A stretch of DNA of 64,000 bases from JAJPKK01 sp963702755 (GTDB lineage Bacteria > Pseudomonadota > Alphaproteobacteria > Rhizobiales > Xanthobacteraceae), in the NCBI GenBank assembly GCA_963702755.1, contig CAVPDZ010000027.1, positions 1 through 64,000 of the forward strand, written 5' to 3'. The notes below the pieces were generated by a model, which was not told the DNA's origin, did no database searches, and saw nothing but the letters and a program-made list of their open reading frames with translations. The translations under genes were made by a program, and so were the position numbers. Positions 16,565 to 25,958 of this stretch are shown piece after piece. Numbering within the stretch: the first letter of the stretch is position 1; every line of letters starts with the position of its first letter.

Positions 16565-17536
16565 TCACTCCGGCTCGATGCCGGCGTCTTTCACCATGCG
16601 CTCGGTGCGCACGAGCTGGTCCTTGACGAAGAGGCCGAGTTCCTGCGGCGTCGAGCCGAAAACCTCGAAGCCGATCTGGGCGATCTGCGCCTTCACTTCC
16701 GGCATCTCGATGATCGTGCGAATCTCGGCACTCAGTCGCGTCACGATGTCGAATGGCGTGCCGGACGGCGCGAACAGGCCGGCCCACGATTCGACCTCGA
16801 AATCCTTGAGCCCCGATTCATCGAACGTCGGCACCCCCGGCAGCAACGCGCTGCGCCGCAGCCGCGTGATGGCGATTGCCCGCACACTGCCCGACTGGAC
16901 GTGGGGAATACCCGGCGTCAAATCGGTGAAGGCCATCGACACCCGTCCGGCAATGGTGTCGTTGAGAGCCGGCGGCACGCTCTTGTACGGAATCTGGAGA
17001 ATGTCGATGCCGGCCCAATGCTTGAGCGTCTCGCCGGCGAGAATTCCCGAGGTGTTGCCGCTCGCGTAAGTGAGCTTGCCGGGGTTGGCTTTGGCGTAAG
17101 CGATCAGTTCGGCGAGGGTTTTGGCCGGCACCGAAGGGTGGACGACGAGCAGCAGCGTAAAACTGCCCACCCGGCTGATCGGCGCGAGGTCTTTCACGGG
17201 ATCGTAGCCGACGTTCTTCAGCAGGAACGGGTTCGACGACATCGGGCTGTTGGTTGCCATCAACAGCGTGTAGCCGTCGGGCGCCGCCTTCGCGACGTAG
17301 GCGGCCGCCAATCCACCATTGGCGCCCGGCCGGTCGTCGACGACGACGTTGGCCTTCAGCGCTGTGCCGAGATGCTGGCCGATGATGCGCGCGACAATGT
17401 CGGTGCCGCTGCCGGGACCAAACGGTACGATGATGGTGATAGGCCGGCTAGGGTAGGTTTCCGCCGCGGCGAGGGGAAAAGCCGCGGTGCTCGCGAGCGC
17501 ACCGCCGCACAGCGCCACGAAATCGCGCCGCCGCAT
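16565..17536 (-). CDS. Bug-family (TTT) periplasmic solute receptor
   Basis: 323 residues, intact. The signal MRRRDFVALCGGALASTAAF is twin-arginine-like, with cleavage near LAAAE. Family blocks are clear: YPSRPITIIVPFGPGSGTDI, VVDDRPGANGG, APDGYTLLMATNS, ALLPGVPTFDESGLKDFEVE and SWAGLFAPSGTP. Such receptors capture carboxylates or aromatic acids for TctAB-type carriers. No membrane components are encoded in the window, so it is an orphan. It lies upstream of the GMC oxidoreductase/esterase genes on the same strand, with a palindromic repeat between. Confidence 0.88.
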   Translation of the reverse strand: MRRRDFVALCGGALASTAAFPLAAAETYPSRPITIIVPFGPGSGTDIVARIIGQHLGTALKANVVVDDRPGANGGLAAAYVAKAAPDGYTLLMATNSPMSSNPFLLKNVGYDPVKDLAPISRVGSFTLLLVVHPSVPAKTLAELIAYAKANPGKLTYASGNTSGILAGETLKHWAGIDILQIPYKSVPPALNDTIAGRVSMAFTDLTPGIPHVQSGSVRAIAITRLRRSALLPGVPTFDESGLKDFEVESWAGLFAPSGTPFDIVTRLSAEIRTIIEMPEVKAQIAQIGFEVFGSTPQELGLFVKDQLVRTERMVKDAGIEPE

Positions 17537-17658
17537 CAAACCTCCCTTTCGACCGCACATCGCATGCGCATTTAGTGGGGCATTATAATAATTCTGTGGG
17601 GTGCGCAAAGACCGCCGCGCATTGACGGGCCGGCGCGGCAACGCCAAAATGCGCGCCG

Positions 17659-17973
17659 ATGAACCGCTTCCGGATGATCCCCGGCTTCGTCCATGTCCTG
17701 GTCGCCCTGTTCGTGGTCGCCCAGCTGTCTGGCGTTGTGTCATCGCCGCGCAGCAGCGCGCGCGGAGTTGCGAGTGCTGCGATGGCTCATGATCACCACG
17801 GCCATGCCGATCACGGCGCGGTCCATCATCACAGCGACCAGAAAACTCCGGCGAGCGATCCCGCCGACGCCTGCTGCGGCCTCCACGCGTACTTCGTCGG
17901 CGTCATTCCCCCGGTGATTGCCGTCAAGACAGCGAGCGCTATCGGTGAACTGCTCGCGCTTGGGCCCGAATGA
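17659..17973 (+). CDS. His-rich small exported protein of the copper operon
   Basis: 104 residues. A hydrophobic N-terminus (FVHVLVALFVVAQLSGVV) precedes a histidine cluster HDHHGHADHGAVHHHSDQ and two adjacent cysteines (DACCGLHAYF), then a second hydrophobic segment. The metal-binding look and its place just upstream of a TolC-like protein, a multicopper oxidase and a CusF-like protein suggest a copper chaperone or sensor of the operon. It resembles the small DUF2946-type proteins linked to copper resistance, but I am not certain of the family. Confidence 0.65.
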   Translation: MNRFRMIPGFVHVLVALFVVAQLSGVVSSPRSSARGVASAAMAHDHHGHADHGAVHHHSDQKTPASDPADACCGLHAYFVGVIPPVIAVKTASAIGELLALGPE

Positions 17974-18089
17974 TCGGGCCGCTGGCCTCCCGCCGGACCG
18001 TCTCGACCGCCCCCCACGACCTCTGCGCTGAATTCCCGTGAAACGTGTCCGCACGTTTTGCGGCACGTGCACCGATTGACGCATGAGGT

Positions 18090-19571
18090 ATGAGCATCAT
18101 GCTCGGACATCGATCGTCCGTGGCAGCATTCCGCGTTGGAACGGCGATACCGCACGTTGGCGCGAGCGTAGCGCGCGTTTGCGCGGCGTTTGTCGTCGCG
18201 ATGACACTTGTCGGCTGCGCGTCGTTTTCACCGGATGCCGGCATGGACGTCGTCGGCGGAATCGCGGCGACGGAACTGAACAAGGATGCCCGCAAGATCG
18301 ACAGCGAAGAAGTCGCCGCTGCGGCAAGTGCTGCGACGGCGCGGCTGCTCGGTTCGCTCCTGTCCGCCGATCGCGCGGTTCAAATCGCGCTCCTCAATAA
18401 TAAAGGCTTGCAGGCCGCCTATAACGAGCTTGGCATCGCCGAAGCCGCAAAAATTGCCGCGACCCTGCCTCCGAATCCAACCTTTTCATTGAGCCGAATC
18501 GCGACACCGGTCGAGCTCGATATCGAACGGCAGATCATCGTTGATATTCTTGCGCTCGCCACAATGCCGGCACGGTCACGGATCGCCGACGAGCGGTTTT
18601 ACCAGGCGCAACTGCGCGCCGCCGAGGCGACGCTGCGCCTTGCGGCAGAAACCCGCCGCGCTTTCTATCGCGCAGTCGCGGCACGCCAGCTCGTGCAATT
18701 CCTGAGCGACGCGACGGCGGCAGCGGAGACCGCGGCAAAGCTCGCCAAAGAACTTGCCAATACCGGCGCCATGAACAAGCTCGATCTTGCCCGCGAGCAG
18801 ACGTTTCATGTCGAGCTGTCCACGCAGCTGACCACCGCCCGCCAGCAGGCGGCGAGTGAGCGGGAAGCCTTGATCCGTGCACTAGGGCTTGCCGGCGATT
18901 CCGGACTGAAATTGCCTCAAGCACTGCCGACCTTGCCGTCGCGGCCCACGCGAGAACAAGCGGTCGAGATCGAAGCGATCCGCCGGCGCATCGACCTGCA
19001 AATAGCGCGCATCGAAGTCGAGACGCTTGCCCGGTCCCTTGGCCTCGTCAACGCGACGCGCTTCATCAATCTGCTGGAGGTCGCCGGAATTTCGCGGACC
19101 CAACGCGAGGCCGGAGGCACCGCGGGCACCGGCGGCGGTGTCGACGTGACGTTCCAAATACCGATCTTCGATTTCGGCGAAGTCCGCGTGCGCGAGGCCG
19201 GCGAGACCTACATGCAGGCGGTCAATCGTCTCTCGGAAAAAGCCGTGAACGCACGCTCGGAGGCGCGCGACGCCTACCGGGTCTATCGCTCCACCTACGA
19301 CATCGCACGCCGCTACCGCGACGAAGTGCTGCCGCTGCGGCAGACGATCGCGGATGAAACAACGCTGCGCTACGGGGCGATGCAGATCGACGTGTTCGGT
19401 CTGCTCGCCGAGGCGCGGCAACGGCTTGCCGCCAATATCACCGCCATCGAAGCGCAACGGGATTTCTGGCTCGCCTGCATCAATCTCGACGCGGCGATCG
19501 TGGGCGGCGGCGTGGTGCGCGGCAACGGCGCGCCGACCGCACCCGCGAGCGCGTCGACGACGGCCGAATGA
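18090..19571 (+). CDS. TolC-like outer-membrane efflux lipoprotein
   Basis: 493 residues. The lipobox is LVGCAS, placing the N-terminus in a lipid anchor. The rest is Ala/Leu-rich amphipathic helix with the outer membrane efflux protein repeat: first half ALLNNKGLQAAYNELGIAEA and LPPNPTFSLSR, second half FQIPIFDFGEVRVREAGETY. This is the channel component of CusC-type tripartite exporters. No RND pump or adaptor is in this operon (one is at 40.7 kb), so partner pumps are elsewhere. It is followed at 20 bases by the multicopper oxidase gene, supporting a copper export role. Confidence 0.85.
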   Translation: MSIMLGHRSSVAAFRVGTAIPHVGASVARVCAAFVVAMTLVGCASFSPDAGMDVVGGIAATELNKDARKIDSEEVAAAASAATARLLGSLLSADRAVQIALLNNKGLQAAYNELGIAEAAKIAATLPPNPTFSLSRIATPVELDIERQIIVDILALATMPARSRIADERFYQAQLRAAEATLRLAAETRRAFYRAVAARQLVQFLSDATAAAETAAKLAKELANTGAMNKLDLAREQTFHVELSTQLTTARQQAASEREALIRALGLAGDSGLKLPQALPTLPSRPTREQAVEIEAIRRRIDLQIARIEVETLARSLGLVNATRFINLLEVAGISRTQREAGGTAGTGGGVDVTFQIPIFDFGEVRVREAGETYMQAVNRLSEKAVNARSEARDAYRVYRSTYDIARRYRDEVLPLRQTIADETTLRYGAMQIDVFGLLAEARQRLAANITAIEAQRDFWLACINLDAAIVGGGVVRGNGAPTAPASASTTAE

Positions 19572-19590
19572 GTTGAACGGGAGAAGAAAA

Positions 19591-20961
19591 ATGTTGTCAC
19601 GACGAGGACTGTTGGGAGCAGCGGTGCTCGCGGGCGCCGTCAGCGGGCGCGCTCAGGCGGCGGCGCTGCCGGAGGCGCCGCGCACGACCGCGACGGCGAT
19701 GCAGCCGCCGCTTTATCCGACGAGCGGCCCGGACTATCAGCCGGTGGTGACGCTGAACGGCTGGACCCTGCCGTGGCGCATGAACGGCGACTGGAAGGAG
19801 TTCCATCTGGTCGCCGAGCCGGTGGAGCGCGAGTTCGCGCCGGGCATGACCGCGCACTTGTGGGGCTATAACGGCCAGGCGCCGGGCCCGACCATCGAGG
19901 CGGTGGAAGGCGACAAGGTCCGCATCTTCGTCACCAACCGGCTGCCGGAGCACACGACCGTGCACTGGCACGGCATGCTCGTGCCGAACGGCATGGACGG
20001 CGTTGGCGGCCTCACCCAGCCTCACATCGATCCCGGCAAGACCTTCGTTTACGAGTTCGAGCTCAGGCAAAGCGGCAGCTTCATGTACCACCCGCATTCG
20101 GACGAGATGGTGCAGATGGCGATGGGCATGATGGGCATGTTCGTCGTCCACCCGCGCGATCCCAAGCTCCACCGCGTGGACCGCGACTTCGTGTTCATCA
20201 TGAGCTCCTACCTCATCGATCCCGGCACGTCGTTGCCGAAGGTCGTGGAGATGACCGACTTCAACATGTGGACCTGGAACAGCCGCGTCTTCCCGGGCAT
20301 CGACCCGTTGCCGGTGCGACGCGGCGATCGGGTGCGGGTGCGGATCGGCAATCTCACCATGACGAACCATCCGATCCACCTGCACGGCCACACCTTCACG
20401 GTGACCTGCACCGATGGCGGATGGATTCCCGAAAGCGCGCGCTGGCCGGAAGTCACGACCGACGTTCCGGTCGGCGCGATCCGCGCCTTCGAGGTCGTGG
20501 CCGACGCGCCCGGCGACTGGGCGTTCCATTGCCACAAGTCGCACCACACCATGAACGCCATGGGCCACAACACGAAAAACTTCATCGGCGTCAATCAGAA
20601 GCAATTTGCGCAAGCCGTGCGCAGGATTGTGCCGGGCTTCCACCCGATGGGTTCAGCCGGAATGGCTGACATGGGATCGATGGAAATGGCGATGCCCGAT
20701 AACACCCTGCCGATGATGACCGGCTTCGGACAATTCGGCCCGATCGAGATGGGCGGCATGTTCACGACGATGAAAGTACGCGAGGGCCTCGCCGCGAACG
20801 ATTACGGCGATCCCGGTCCTTACACGAATCCACCGGGAACCATCGCCTACGAATTTAAAGGCGCAACCAGCGAGCCTGTGCGGAGATCAGAAAGCCCGGC
20901 CACGCAAAACGTGGCGGCGACGCCCGCGTCGACGAAAGCCACGCTTAAACCGCGCCGCTGA
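19591..20961 (+). CDS. Multicopper oxidase (CopA/laccase-like, periplasmic)
   Basis: 456 residues. The N-terminus MLSRRGLLGAAVLAGAVSG is a twin-arginine signal. All four copper ligand blocks are present: HWHGM, MYHPHSDE, HPIHLHGHTF and the last block HCHKSHHTMNAM, which supplies the type 1 Cys, His and axial Met as well as trinuclear ligands. The C-terminal part is Met-rich (GMADMGSMEMAMPDNTLPMM), as in cuprous oxidases that detoxify Cu(I). The protein is short compared with CopA, so a two-domain or compact three-domain form is possible. It lies between the TolC-like and CusF-like genes. Confidence 0.9.
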   Translation: MLSRRGLLGAAVLAGAVSGRAQAAALPEAPRTTATAMQPPLYPTSGPDYQPVVTLNGWTLPWRMNGDWKEFHLVAEPVEREFAPGMTAHLWGYNGQAPGPTIEAVEGDKVRIFVTNRLPEHTTVHWHGMLVPNGMDGVGGLTQPHIDPGKTFVYEFELRQSGSFMYHPHSDEMVQMAMGMMGMFVVHPRDPKLHRVDRDFVFIMSSYLIDPGTSLPKVVEMTDFNMWTWNSRVFPGIDPLPVRRGDRVRVRIGNLTMTNHPIHLHGHTFTVTCTDGGWIPESARWPEVTTDVPVGAIRAFEVVADAPGDWAFHCHKSHHTMNAMGHNTKNFIGVNQKQFAQAVRRIVPGFHPMGSAGMADMGSMEMAMPDNTLPMMTGFGQFGPIEMGGMFTTMKVREGLAANDYGDPGPYTNPPGTIAYEFKGATSEPVRRSESPATQNVAATPASTKATLKPRR

Positions 20962-20998
20962 ACGCATTTACTGTGACAACTCGGGAAAGGAAAAACGC

Positions 20999-21295
20999 GT
21001 GAGAACCATCGCACTGCTGATCGTGACGTTCGCGCTCGTGTGTGCGGCGCCGGTCGTTCGCGCCCAATCGACCCTCATCGACGGCGAGATCACCAAAGTC
21101 GACCCATCCGCCGGCAAGATCACGATCAAGCACGGGCCTATCAAAAAGCTCGGCATGGATATGGGCATGACCATGGTGTTCAAGGCCAACGACCCCGCCA
21201 TGCTCACCGCCGTCAAGGCCGGCGACAAGGTGAAGTTCGATGCCGATCAGGTGAACGGGCAATACGTCGTCACCAAGATTCAAAAGGCGAAATGA
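20999..21295 (+). CDS. CusF-like periplasmic copper-binding protein
   Basis: 98 residues from a GTG start with GGGAAAGG upstream. A signal peptide (MRTIALLIVTFALVCAAPVV, cleavage near RAQS) precedes a small beta-barrel-type domain. KHGPIKKLGMDMGMTMVF holds the His and two Met residues corresponding to the Cu(I) ligands of CusF (H..PI....M.M.F). It would shuttle Cu(I) in the periplasm to an exporter or to the multicopper oxidase encoded 38 bases upstream. It ends the copper operon. Confidence 0.85.
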   Translation: MRTIALLIVTFALVCAAPVVRAQSTLIDGEITKVDPSAGKITIKHGPIKKLGMDMGMTMVFKANDPAMLTAVKAGDKVKFDADQVNGQYVVTKIQKAK

Positions 21296-21401
21296 GCCCT
21301 CGCGCCCGGATCACGGCCCGCTTCGCGCGGCCACCGTTCCCGCTATAATACGAATAACGCGCCTGCCCCAAATCCGGCGGCAGGCCGGCCAAGGAGGCTT
21401 C

Positions 21402-22016
21402 ATGCTGACGCTCTATTACGCGCCGGGCGCGTGCTCGATGGCGGCCCATATCGTTCTCGAGGAAAGCGGCGAAAAATACACGCCCCGCCCGGTCGACCTC
21501 GCCAACGGTGAGCAGCGCACCGAGGCCTACCTCAAGCTCAATCCGCAGGGTCGCGTGCCGGTGTTGGGGCTCGATGACGGCACTTCGATCGCGGAGAACA
21601 CGGCAATCCTGCCCTATCTCGGCAAGCGCTTCGGCCTGTGGCCGACCGACCCGATCGCGGAAGCAAAGGCGCTGTCGCTGATCGGCTTCTTTGCGGGGAG
21701 CGTCCATCCCGCTCACGCTCATATCGGCAGGCCCGAGCGCTACGCGGCAGACAAGGCAGCGTTCCCGACAATTCAGGAGATGGGTCGCAAGACCTTCCAC
21801 GCTTACCTGAAGCAGATCGACGGCATGCTGGCCGGACGCGAATGGCTGTCAGATCGGTACACGGTGCTCGACCCCTACGCCTTGGTGTTCTACAGCTGGG
21901 GCGTACGCCGCGAACTGCCGATGACCGAGCTTGCGAACTACACTGCCTTCAAGGACCGCATGCTCAAGCGTCCTGCAGTCGCGCGCGTCGTCGCGGACGA
22001 AAAAATCAAGCTGTGA
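21402..22016 (+). CDS. Glutathione S-transferase (beta-class-like)
   Basis: 204 residues. The thioredoxin-like N-terminal domain has the beta-class active site APGACSMAAHIVLEE with Cys10 and Ser12, followed by NPQGRVPVL with the cis-proline and ENTAILPYL for glutathione contact. The C-terminal helical domain runs from about residue 85 and contains DRYTVLDPYALVFYSWG, the N-capping box region. It conjugates or reduces electrophiles with glutathione in the cytoplasm. AAGGAGG lies just before the ATG. The neighbour downstream is an exported protein of unknown role. Confidence 0.88.
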   Translation: MLTLYYAPGACSMAAHIVLEESGEKYTPRPVDLANGEQRTEAYLKLNPQGRVPVLGLDDGTSIAENTAILPYLGKRFGLWPTDPIAEAKALSLIGFFAGSVHPAHAHIGRPERYAADKAAFPTIQEMGRKTFHAYLKQIDGMLAGREWLSDRYTVLDPYALVFYSWGVRRELPMTELANYTAFKDRMLKRPAVARVVADEKIKL

Positions 22017-22126
22017 CGCCGGGCGGACCGCAAACCCTGATGGCGCGTAATCGCGCGCGCCTGCGATGAGCGGCCGCGAACACGAAGAGAACGAACGAGA
22101 ACAATAGATCTGTGCGGAGGAAGACA

Positions 22127-22981
22127 ATGCGTTACGGGAAATCGATCGCCGTTCTGGCCGCAACTGTGGCGCTGGGATTGGCCGGCGGCAGTGCGCGGGC
22201 GTTCGATGAGACGAAGTATCCGGCGATCGAAGGCATCTGGATTCGCGTGGTTGTTCCCGGCCAGCCGGCTTTCGATCCGTCGAAGCCGCGCGGTCGCGGC
22301 CAGGAGGCGCCGTTGACGCCGGAGTACCAGGCCAATTTCGAAGCGAACCTCAAAGACCTTTCACTCGGCGGCGAGGGCAACTGGCCGGGTTACAACTGCA
22401 TGCCGCCCGGCATGCCGGCAATGATGAATGCCTATGAGCCCATGGACATCGTGGTGCGGCCGGAGATCACTTACGTTCTCATCGATCACATCCACGACTT
22501 CCACCGCCGCATCTATACCGACGGACGCGCCTGGCCTGCGAACGTCGAGCCGTCGTTCACCGGCTATTCCATCGGCCGCTGGGTCGACGAGAACGGTGAT
22601 GGCCATTATGACTTTCTCGAAGTCGAGACTCGCTACATGAAGGGTCCGCGCGCGTATGACGCGAGCGGCCTGCCGCTCCACGCCGACAACGAGACCGTGG
22701 TGATGGAGAAGCTTTATCTCGATCCCGCAAATCCGAACCTGCTGCACGATCGGATCACCGTCGTCGACCATGCGCTCACGCGGCCATGGACCGTGATCCA
22801 TAATTATTACCGCGATCCCAACAAGTACCCGACCATCGGCGAATACATCTGCGCGAACGACAATTCCCACGTCCATATCGGCGGCGAAAACTACTATCTG
22901 AGCGCCGACGGCTTGCTGATGCCGGCCAAGAAGGACCAGGCCCCGCCGGACCTGCGCTATTTCGCTCCGCCGAAGAAGTAG
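22127..22981 (+). CDS. Exported protein of unknown function
   Basis: 284 residues. The ATG at 22127 follows GCGGAGGAAG and starts a signal peptide (MRYGKSIAVLAATVALGLAG, cleavage near ARAF). The mature protein has distinct blocks NCMPPGMPAMMNAYEPMDIV, DHIHDFHRRIYTDGRAWP, SIGRWVDENGDGHYDFLEVE and ALTRPWTVIHNYYRD. I recall similar exported proteins in sphingomonads and Bradyrhizobium without a known role. The histidine-rich IDHIHDFHRR and DNSHVHIGGENYY segments might bind metal or substrate, which is speculation. It is intact and starts 111 bases after the GST gene. Confidence 0.7.
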   Translation: MRYGKSIAVLAATVALGLAGGSARAFDETKYPAIEGIWIRVVVPGQPAFDPSKPRGRGQEAPLTPEYQANFEANLKDLSLGGEGNWPGYNCMPPGMPAMMNAYEPMDIVVRPEITYVLIDHIHDFHRRIYTDGRAWPANVEPSFTGYSIGRWVDENGDGHYDFLEVETRYMKGPRAYDASGLPLHADNETVVMEKLYLDPANPNLLHDRITVVDHALTRPWTVIHNYYRDPNKYPTIGEYICANDNSHVHIGGENYYLSADGLLMPAKKDQAPPDLRYFAPPKK

Positions 22982-23194
22982 AAAAGCAAAGGAAGCGTGT
23001 CGTCCTGAACGGCGGCGCGCCCCGAATTTGGGCAGCGCGTCGTGTCACGGCATTCGCCGGCTGCTTCAACTCGGGCGCCGTCGTCGCGGGCGGCGCATGG
23101 AACCGAAGCCCTGGTGGTCGGTTGAAAATGCGCTAATTTGCGGTCAGAGCGCGCGGCGCCGAGGCCTCGCGCAACGACCGCGAATCCCCACGTG

Positions 23195-24037
23195 ATGAAG
23201 ACCATTCTCATTCCAACGGAAGATCACGACGCCATGGCTTCCGTGCTCGAAACGGCGCTGCTCATTGCGCGCCGCTTCGACAGTTACATGGAAGGGTTCG
23301 CGCTGCATCCGGCCATCAGTGAGTTCGTGACCGTCGACCCGTTGAGCAGCCTCACCGTGCATCACTCCGGGGAGGCGGACGATGAGATCGAACGCAATGC
23401 CCACAGCGTGTTCGAAGGGTTCATGGGGGCCCACAAGGTGCCGCGGGCATCGGCGGAAGCGGCACGAACTTCCTATTCCTACGGATGGGTGCGGCCGGCG
23501 GCCGAGGGCGACAGTTTCATCGGCAGCTATGGCCGCCTGTTCGATCTCATCGTGCTCGGCCGGCCCGGCCGGGCAGCGCAAAACCCCCGCATGCCGCCGC
23601 TCGAGACGGCGCTGTTTGAAACCGGGCATCCCGTTCTGATCGCACCGCCAACGCCGCCGCAAAGCCTCGGCCGCAACGTGCTGGTCGCCTGGAATGGCAG
23701 TACCGAGCAGGCGCGCACCAACGCATTCGCATTGCCGCTGTTGCAACATGCCGAGCAGGTGACGGTCCTCACTGTCGAAGGCGGCATGACGCCGGGCCCC
23801 GCGGGCGAAGACGTCGCCCGCTTTCTCCGTATGCACGGCGTTCCGGCGAAAGCCATGAGCGTCGCGCCGGGCCAGCACACGACGGGTGAAGCGATCCTCG
23901 CTCACGCCGCGTCGCTCGGCTGCGATCTCGTGGTGAAGGGCGCCTATACCCAGAGCCGGTTGCGCCAAATGGTGTTCGGCGGCACGACGCGGCATATCCT
24001 CGCCAATGCGGCCCTGCCGGTGCTGATGGCCCACTGA
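23195..24037 (+). CDS. Universal stress protein (two-domain)
   Basis: 280 residues in two UspA-like halves. The first begins MKTILIPTEDHDAMASVLET; the second begins NVLVAWNGSTEQARTNAFAL, with LVVKGAYTQSRLRQMVFGGT and TRHILANAALPVLMAH as the typical ending (G-2x-G-9x-G-like region). Such proteins respond to stress and may bind ATP. ATG 23195 is the family-consistent start; reading further upstream adds nothing conserved. The next gene, an efflux pump, starts 29 bases downstream, so the two are probably cotranscribed. Confidence 0.88.
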   Translation: MKTILIPTEDHDAMASVLETALLIARRFDSYMEGFALHPAISEFVTVDPLSSLTVHHSGEADDEIERNAHSVFEGFMGAHKVPRASAEAARTSYSYGWVRPAAEGDSFIGSYGRLFDLIVLGRPGRAAQNPRMPPLETALFETGHPVLIAPPTPPQSLGRNVLVAWNGSTEQARTNAFALPLLQHAEQVTVLTVEGGMTPGPAGEDVARFLRMHGVPAKAMSVAPGQHTTGEAILAHAASLGCDLVVKGAYTQSRLRQMVFGGTTRHILANAALPVLMAH

Positions 24038-24066
24038 CATGCCGGGGGCGCACCAAAGGGCCGCCG

Positions 24067-25623
24067 ATGAGCAGTGATCAAGCCAAAGCGCCGATCACCG
24101 CGCCTGCTGCATCGGCCTCGGCGCCAGTACAGGCATCAGCGCCGCCACCAGAATCAACACCTGGATCGACGGCGCCGCGCCCACAGCGTCCCAAGTTCTT
24201 CGCCATCTTCCCTTCCATCATGCTGCCGATGTTCCTCGCCGTGGTGGACCAGACCATCGTGGCAACGGCGCTACCGGCGATTGCCGCTTCGACGGGCGCC
24301 GTGGAGCGGGCGTCGTGGGTCGTGGTGTCCTACCTCATCGCCTCGACGATCGCGGCGCCGATCTACGGCAGGCTTGGCGACGCGTTCGGCCGCCGACGGC
24401 TGATGTTTGCGGCGCTCTTCATCTTCATCCTGGCATCGATTGCATGCGCCGCATCGCCTTCGATCGAGCTCCTGGCGCTCTCCCGCGTGTTGCAGGGTCT
24501 CGGCGGCGGCGGCCTGATGACGCTGTCGCAGGCGCTCGTCGGCGAGGCGATTCCGCCGCGCGAACGCGCGCGTTACCAGGGTTACCTCGCGGCGGTCGCG
24601 GTGTGCGCCAACACCTTCGGTCCGGTTGCCGGCGGATATCTCACCCAGCATTTCGGTTGGCGGTCGATCTTTCTCGTCAACGTGCCGATCGGGCTTCTCG
24701 CGGTGGTGCTGACCCGCGGCCTTGCGAATCGAATTCCCGAAAAGTCCGACTGGCGTCCCGACCCCGCCGGCTTCGTGTTCTTCACGATCTTCGTCATTAC
24801 GACGCTGCTGGCGCTTGAGCAGGCACAGCGCGCCAACACGAGCATCCTGCCGCTCGCCGGCGGATTGCTTGCGGCTGGCGTGATCTCGCTCGGATTGCTG
24901 GTGCGCCAGGAGAACCGCGCGGCCTCGCCTTTGATTCCGCTGCCGTTGCTGCGACGGCCGACGATCTGGCGCAGCGACGCGCTCGCCGCGTGCCACGGCG
25001 CAGCCCTCGTCTCCCTCATCACCTTCCTGCCGATCTATCTCGAGGCAGTGCGGGGGCTTTCGCCGTCCGAGACCGGCCTGCTGCTGGTACCGCTGACGAT
25101 CGGAATCGGCACCGGTTCGCTGCTGACCGGACGGCTCGTCAGCAAGACCGGCTTCACCACGGTCTTTCCGGTATTCGGTCTCGTGCTCGTGACTGCCAAC
25201 ATCCTGGTGCTGGCGCTATGGGCTCAAGCCCTCTCCACGACCGCCTTCGCGTGGCTGTTGCTGTGGAACGGGCTTTTTATGGGAACCGTCATGGGGGTCG
25301 TGCAGGTCACTGTTCAGGTCGACTCCGGGCCGCGGCAACTCGGCGAGGCAGCAGCCTCGGTCCAGTTCTCGCGCTCGATCGGTGCGGCGTTCGGCACCGC
25401 GCTGGTGTCGGCAGTGCTGTTCTCTATTCTCTCCCTCAAGTCTCCGGACGCAGCGCGAGTGTTCACGGAGATGGCCGAGAATAGCGGACATGCCGCGATC
25501 ACCATGTCGACGGAGGTCCAGGTCGCGATTGCCAGCGCGTTCCGCGCGGCGTTTTTCGCGATTGCGGCATTCACGGCGATGGGATTCTTCCTGGCACTCA
25601 CCATCCCGATGCGGCGGATCTAG
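24067..25623 (+). CDS. MFS multidrug efflux transporter (DHA2, 14 TM, EmrB/QacA type)
   Basis: 518 residues. After a Pro/Ala-rich N-terminal tail (about 40 residues) come hydrophobic segments consistent with 14 helices. Motif A is GRLGDAFGRRRLMFA, motif B-like RVLQGLGGGGLMTLSQALVG, and motif C-like GPVAGGYLTQHFGWRSIFLV, the set typical of drug:H+ antiporter family 2. VDQTIVATALPAI is the motif D1 of that family. No membrane-fusion partner lies next to it, so it may work alone as QacA does. It follows a universal stress protein gene. Confidence 0.9.
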   Translation: MSSDQAKAPITAPAASASAPVQASAPPPESTPGSTAPRPQRPKFFAIFPSIMLPMFLAVVDQTIVATALPAIAASTGAVERASWVVVSYLIASTIAAPIYGRLGDAFGRRRLMFAALFIFILASIACAASPSIELLALSRVLQGLGGGGLMTLSQALVGEAIPPRERARYQGYLAAVAVCANTFGPVAGGYLTQHFGWRSIFLVNVPIGLLAVVLTRGLANRIPEKSDWRPDPAGFVFFTIFVITTLLALEQAQRANTSILPLAGGLLAAGVISLGLLVRQENRAASPLIPLPLLRRPTIWRSDALAACHGAALVSLITFLPIYLEAVRGLSPSETGLLLVPLTIGIGTGSLLTGRLVSKTGFTTVFPVFGLVLVTANILVLALWAQALSTTAFAWLLLWNGLFMGTVMGVVQVTVQVDSGPRQLGEAAASVQFSRSIGAAFGTALVSAVLFSILSLKSPDAARVFTEMAENSGHAAITMSTEVQVAIASAFRAAFFAIAAFTAMGFFLALTIPMRRI

Positions 25624-25741
25624 CCGTGCGGCTTGACCCCCGTGACGGCAATCATATTGTAACGAATATAGCGAAGTCTGCGGTTGCTAACGCAGTTCGC
25701 TTGGTAGTCCGAGCGGCGAGGTATTTTTAGAGGAGGCGATG

Positions 25742-25951
25742 ATGAAGATAAGTGCGCGCAATATCATCCCAGGGACGCTGGTCGCGGTCGAAAAGGGGCA
25801 GACGACGGCGCATGTTCTGATCGACATCGGCGGCGGCCGCACGATTACCGCATCAATCACCAACGAATCCGTCGATGACATGAAGCTCGCCAAAGGCCAA
25901 AAGGCCTACGCCGTCATCAAATCAAGCGACGTCATGGTTGGCGTCGACTGA
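25742..25951 (+). CDS. Molbindin (Mop/TOBE domain) molybdate-binding protein
   Basis: 69 residues covering one Mop domain: MKISARNIIPGTLVAVEKGQ, then VLIDIGGGRTITASITNESV and KAYAVIKSSDVMVGVD, the standard molbindin sequence. Hexamers of such proteins store molybdate or tungstate in the cytoplasm. The second of two ATGs (25742) fits AGGAGG with 5-base spacing. Upstream, ATCATATTG and GAATATAGCG (25651-25673) loosely resemble paired ModE half-sites. The gene converges with a DUF2325 gene whose start carries a better dyad of the same kind. Confidence 0.88.
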   Translation: MKISARNIIPGTLVAVEKGQTTAHVLIDIGGGRTITASITNESVDDMKLAKGQKAYAVIKSSDVMVGVD

Positions 25952-25958
25952 GGCGGAT

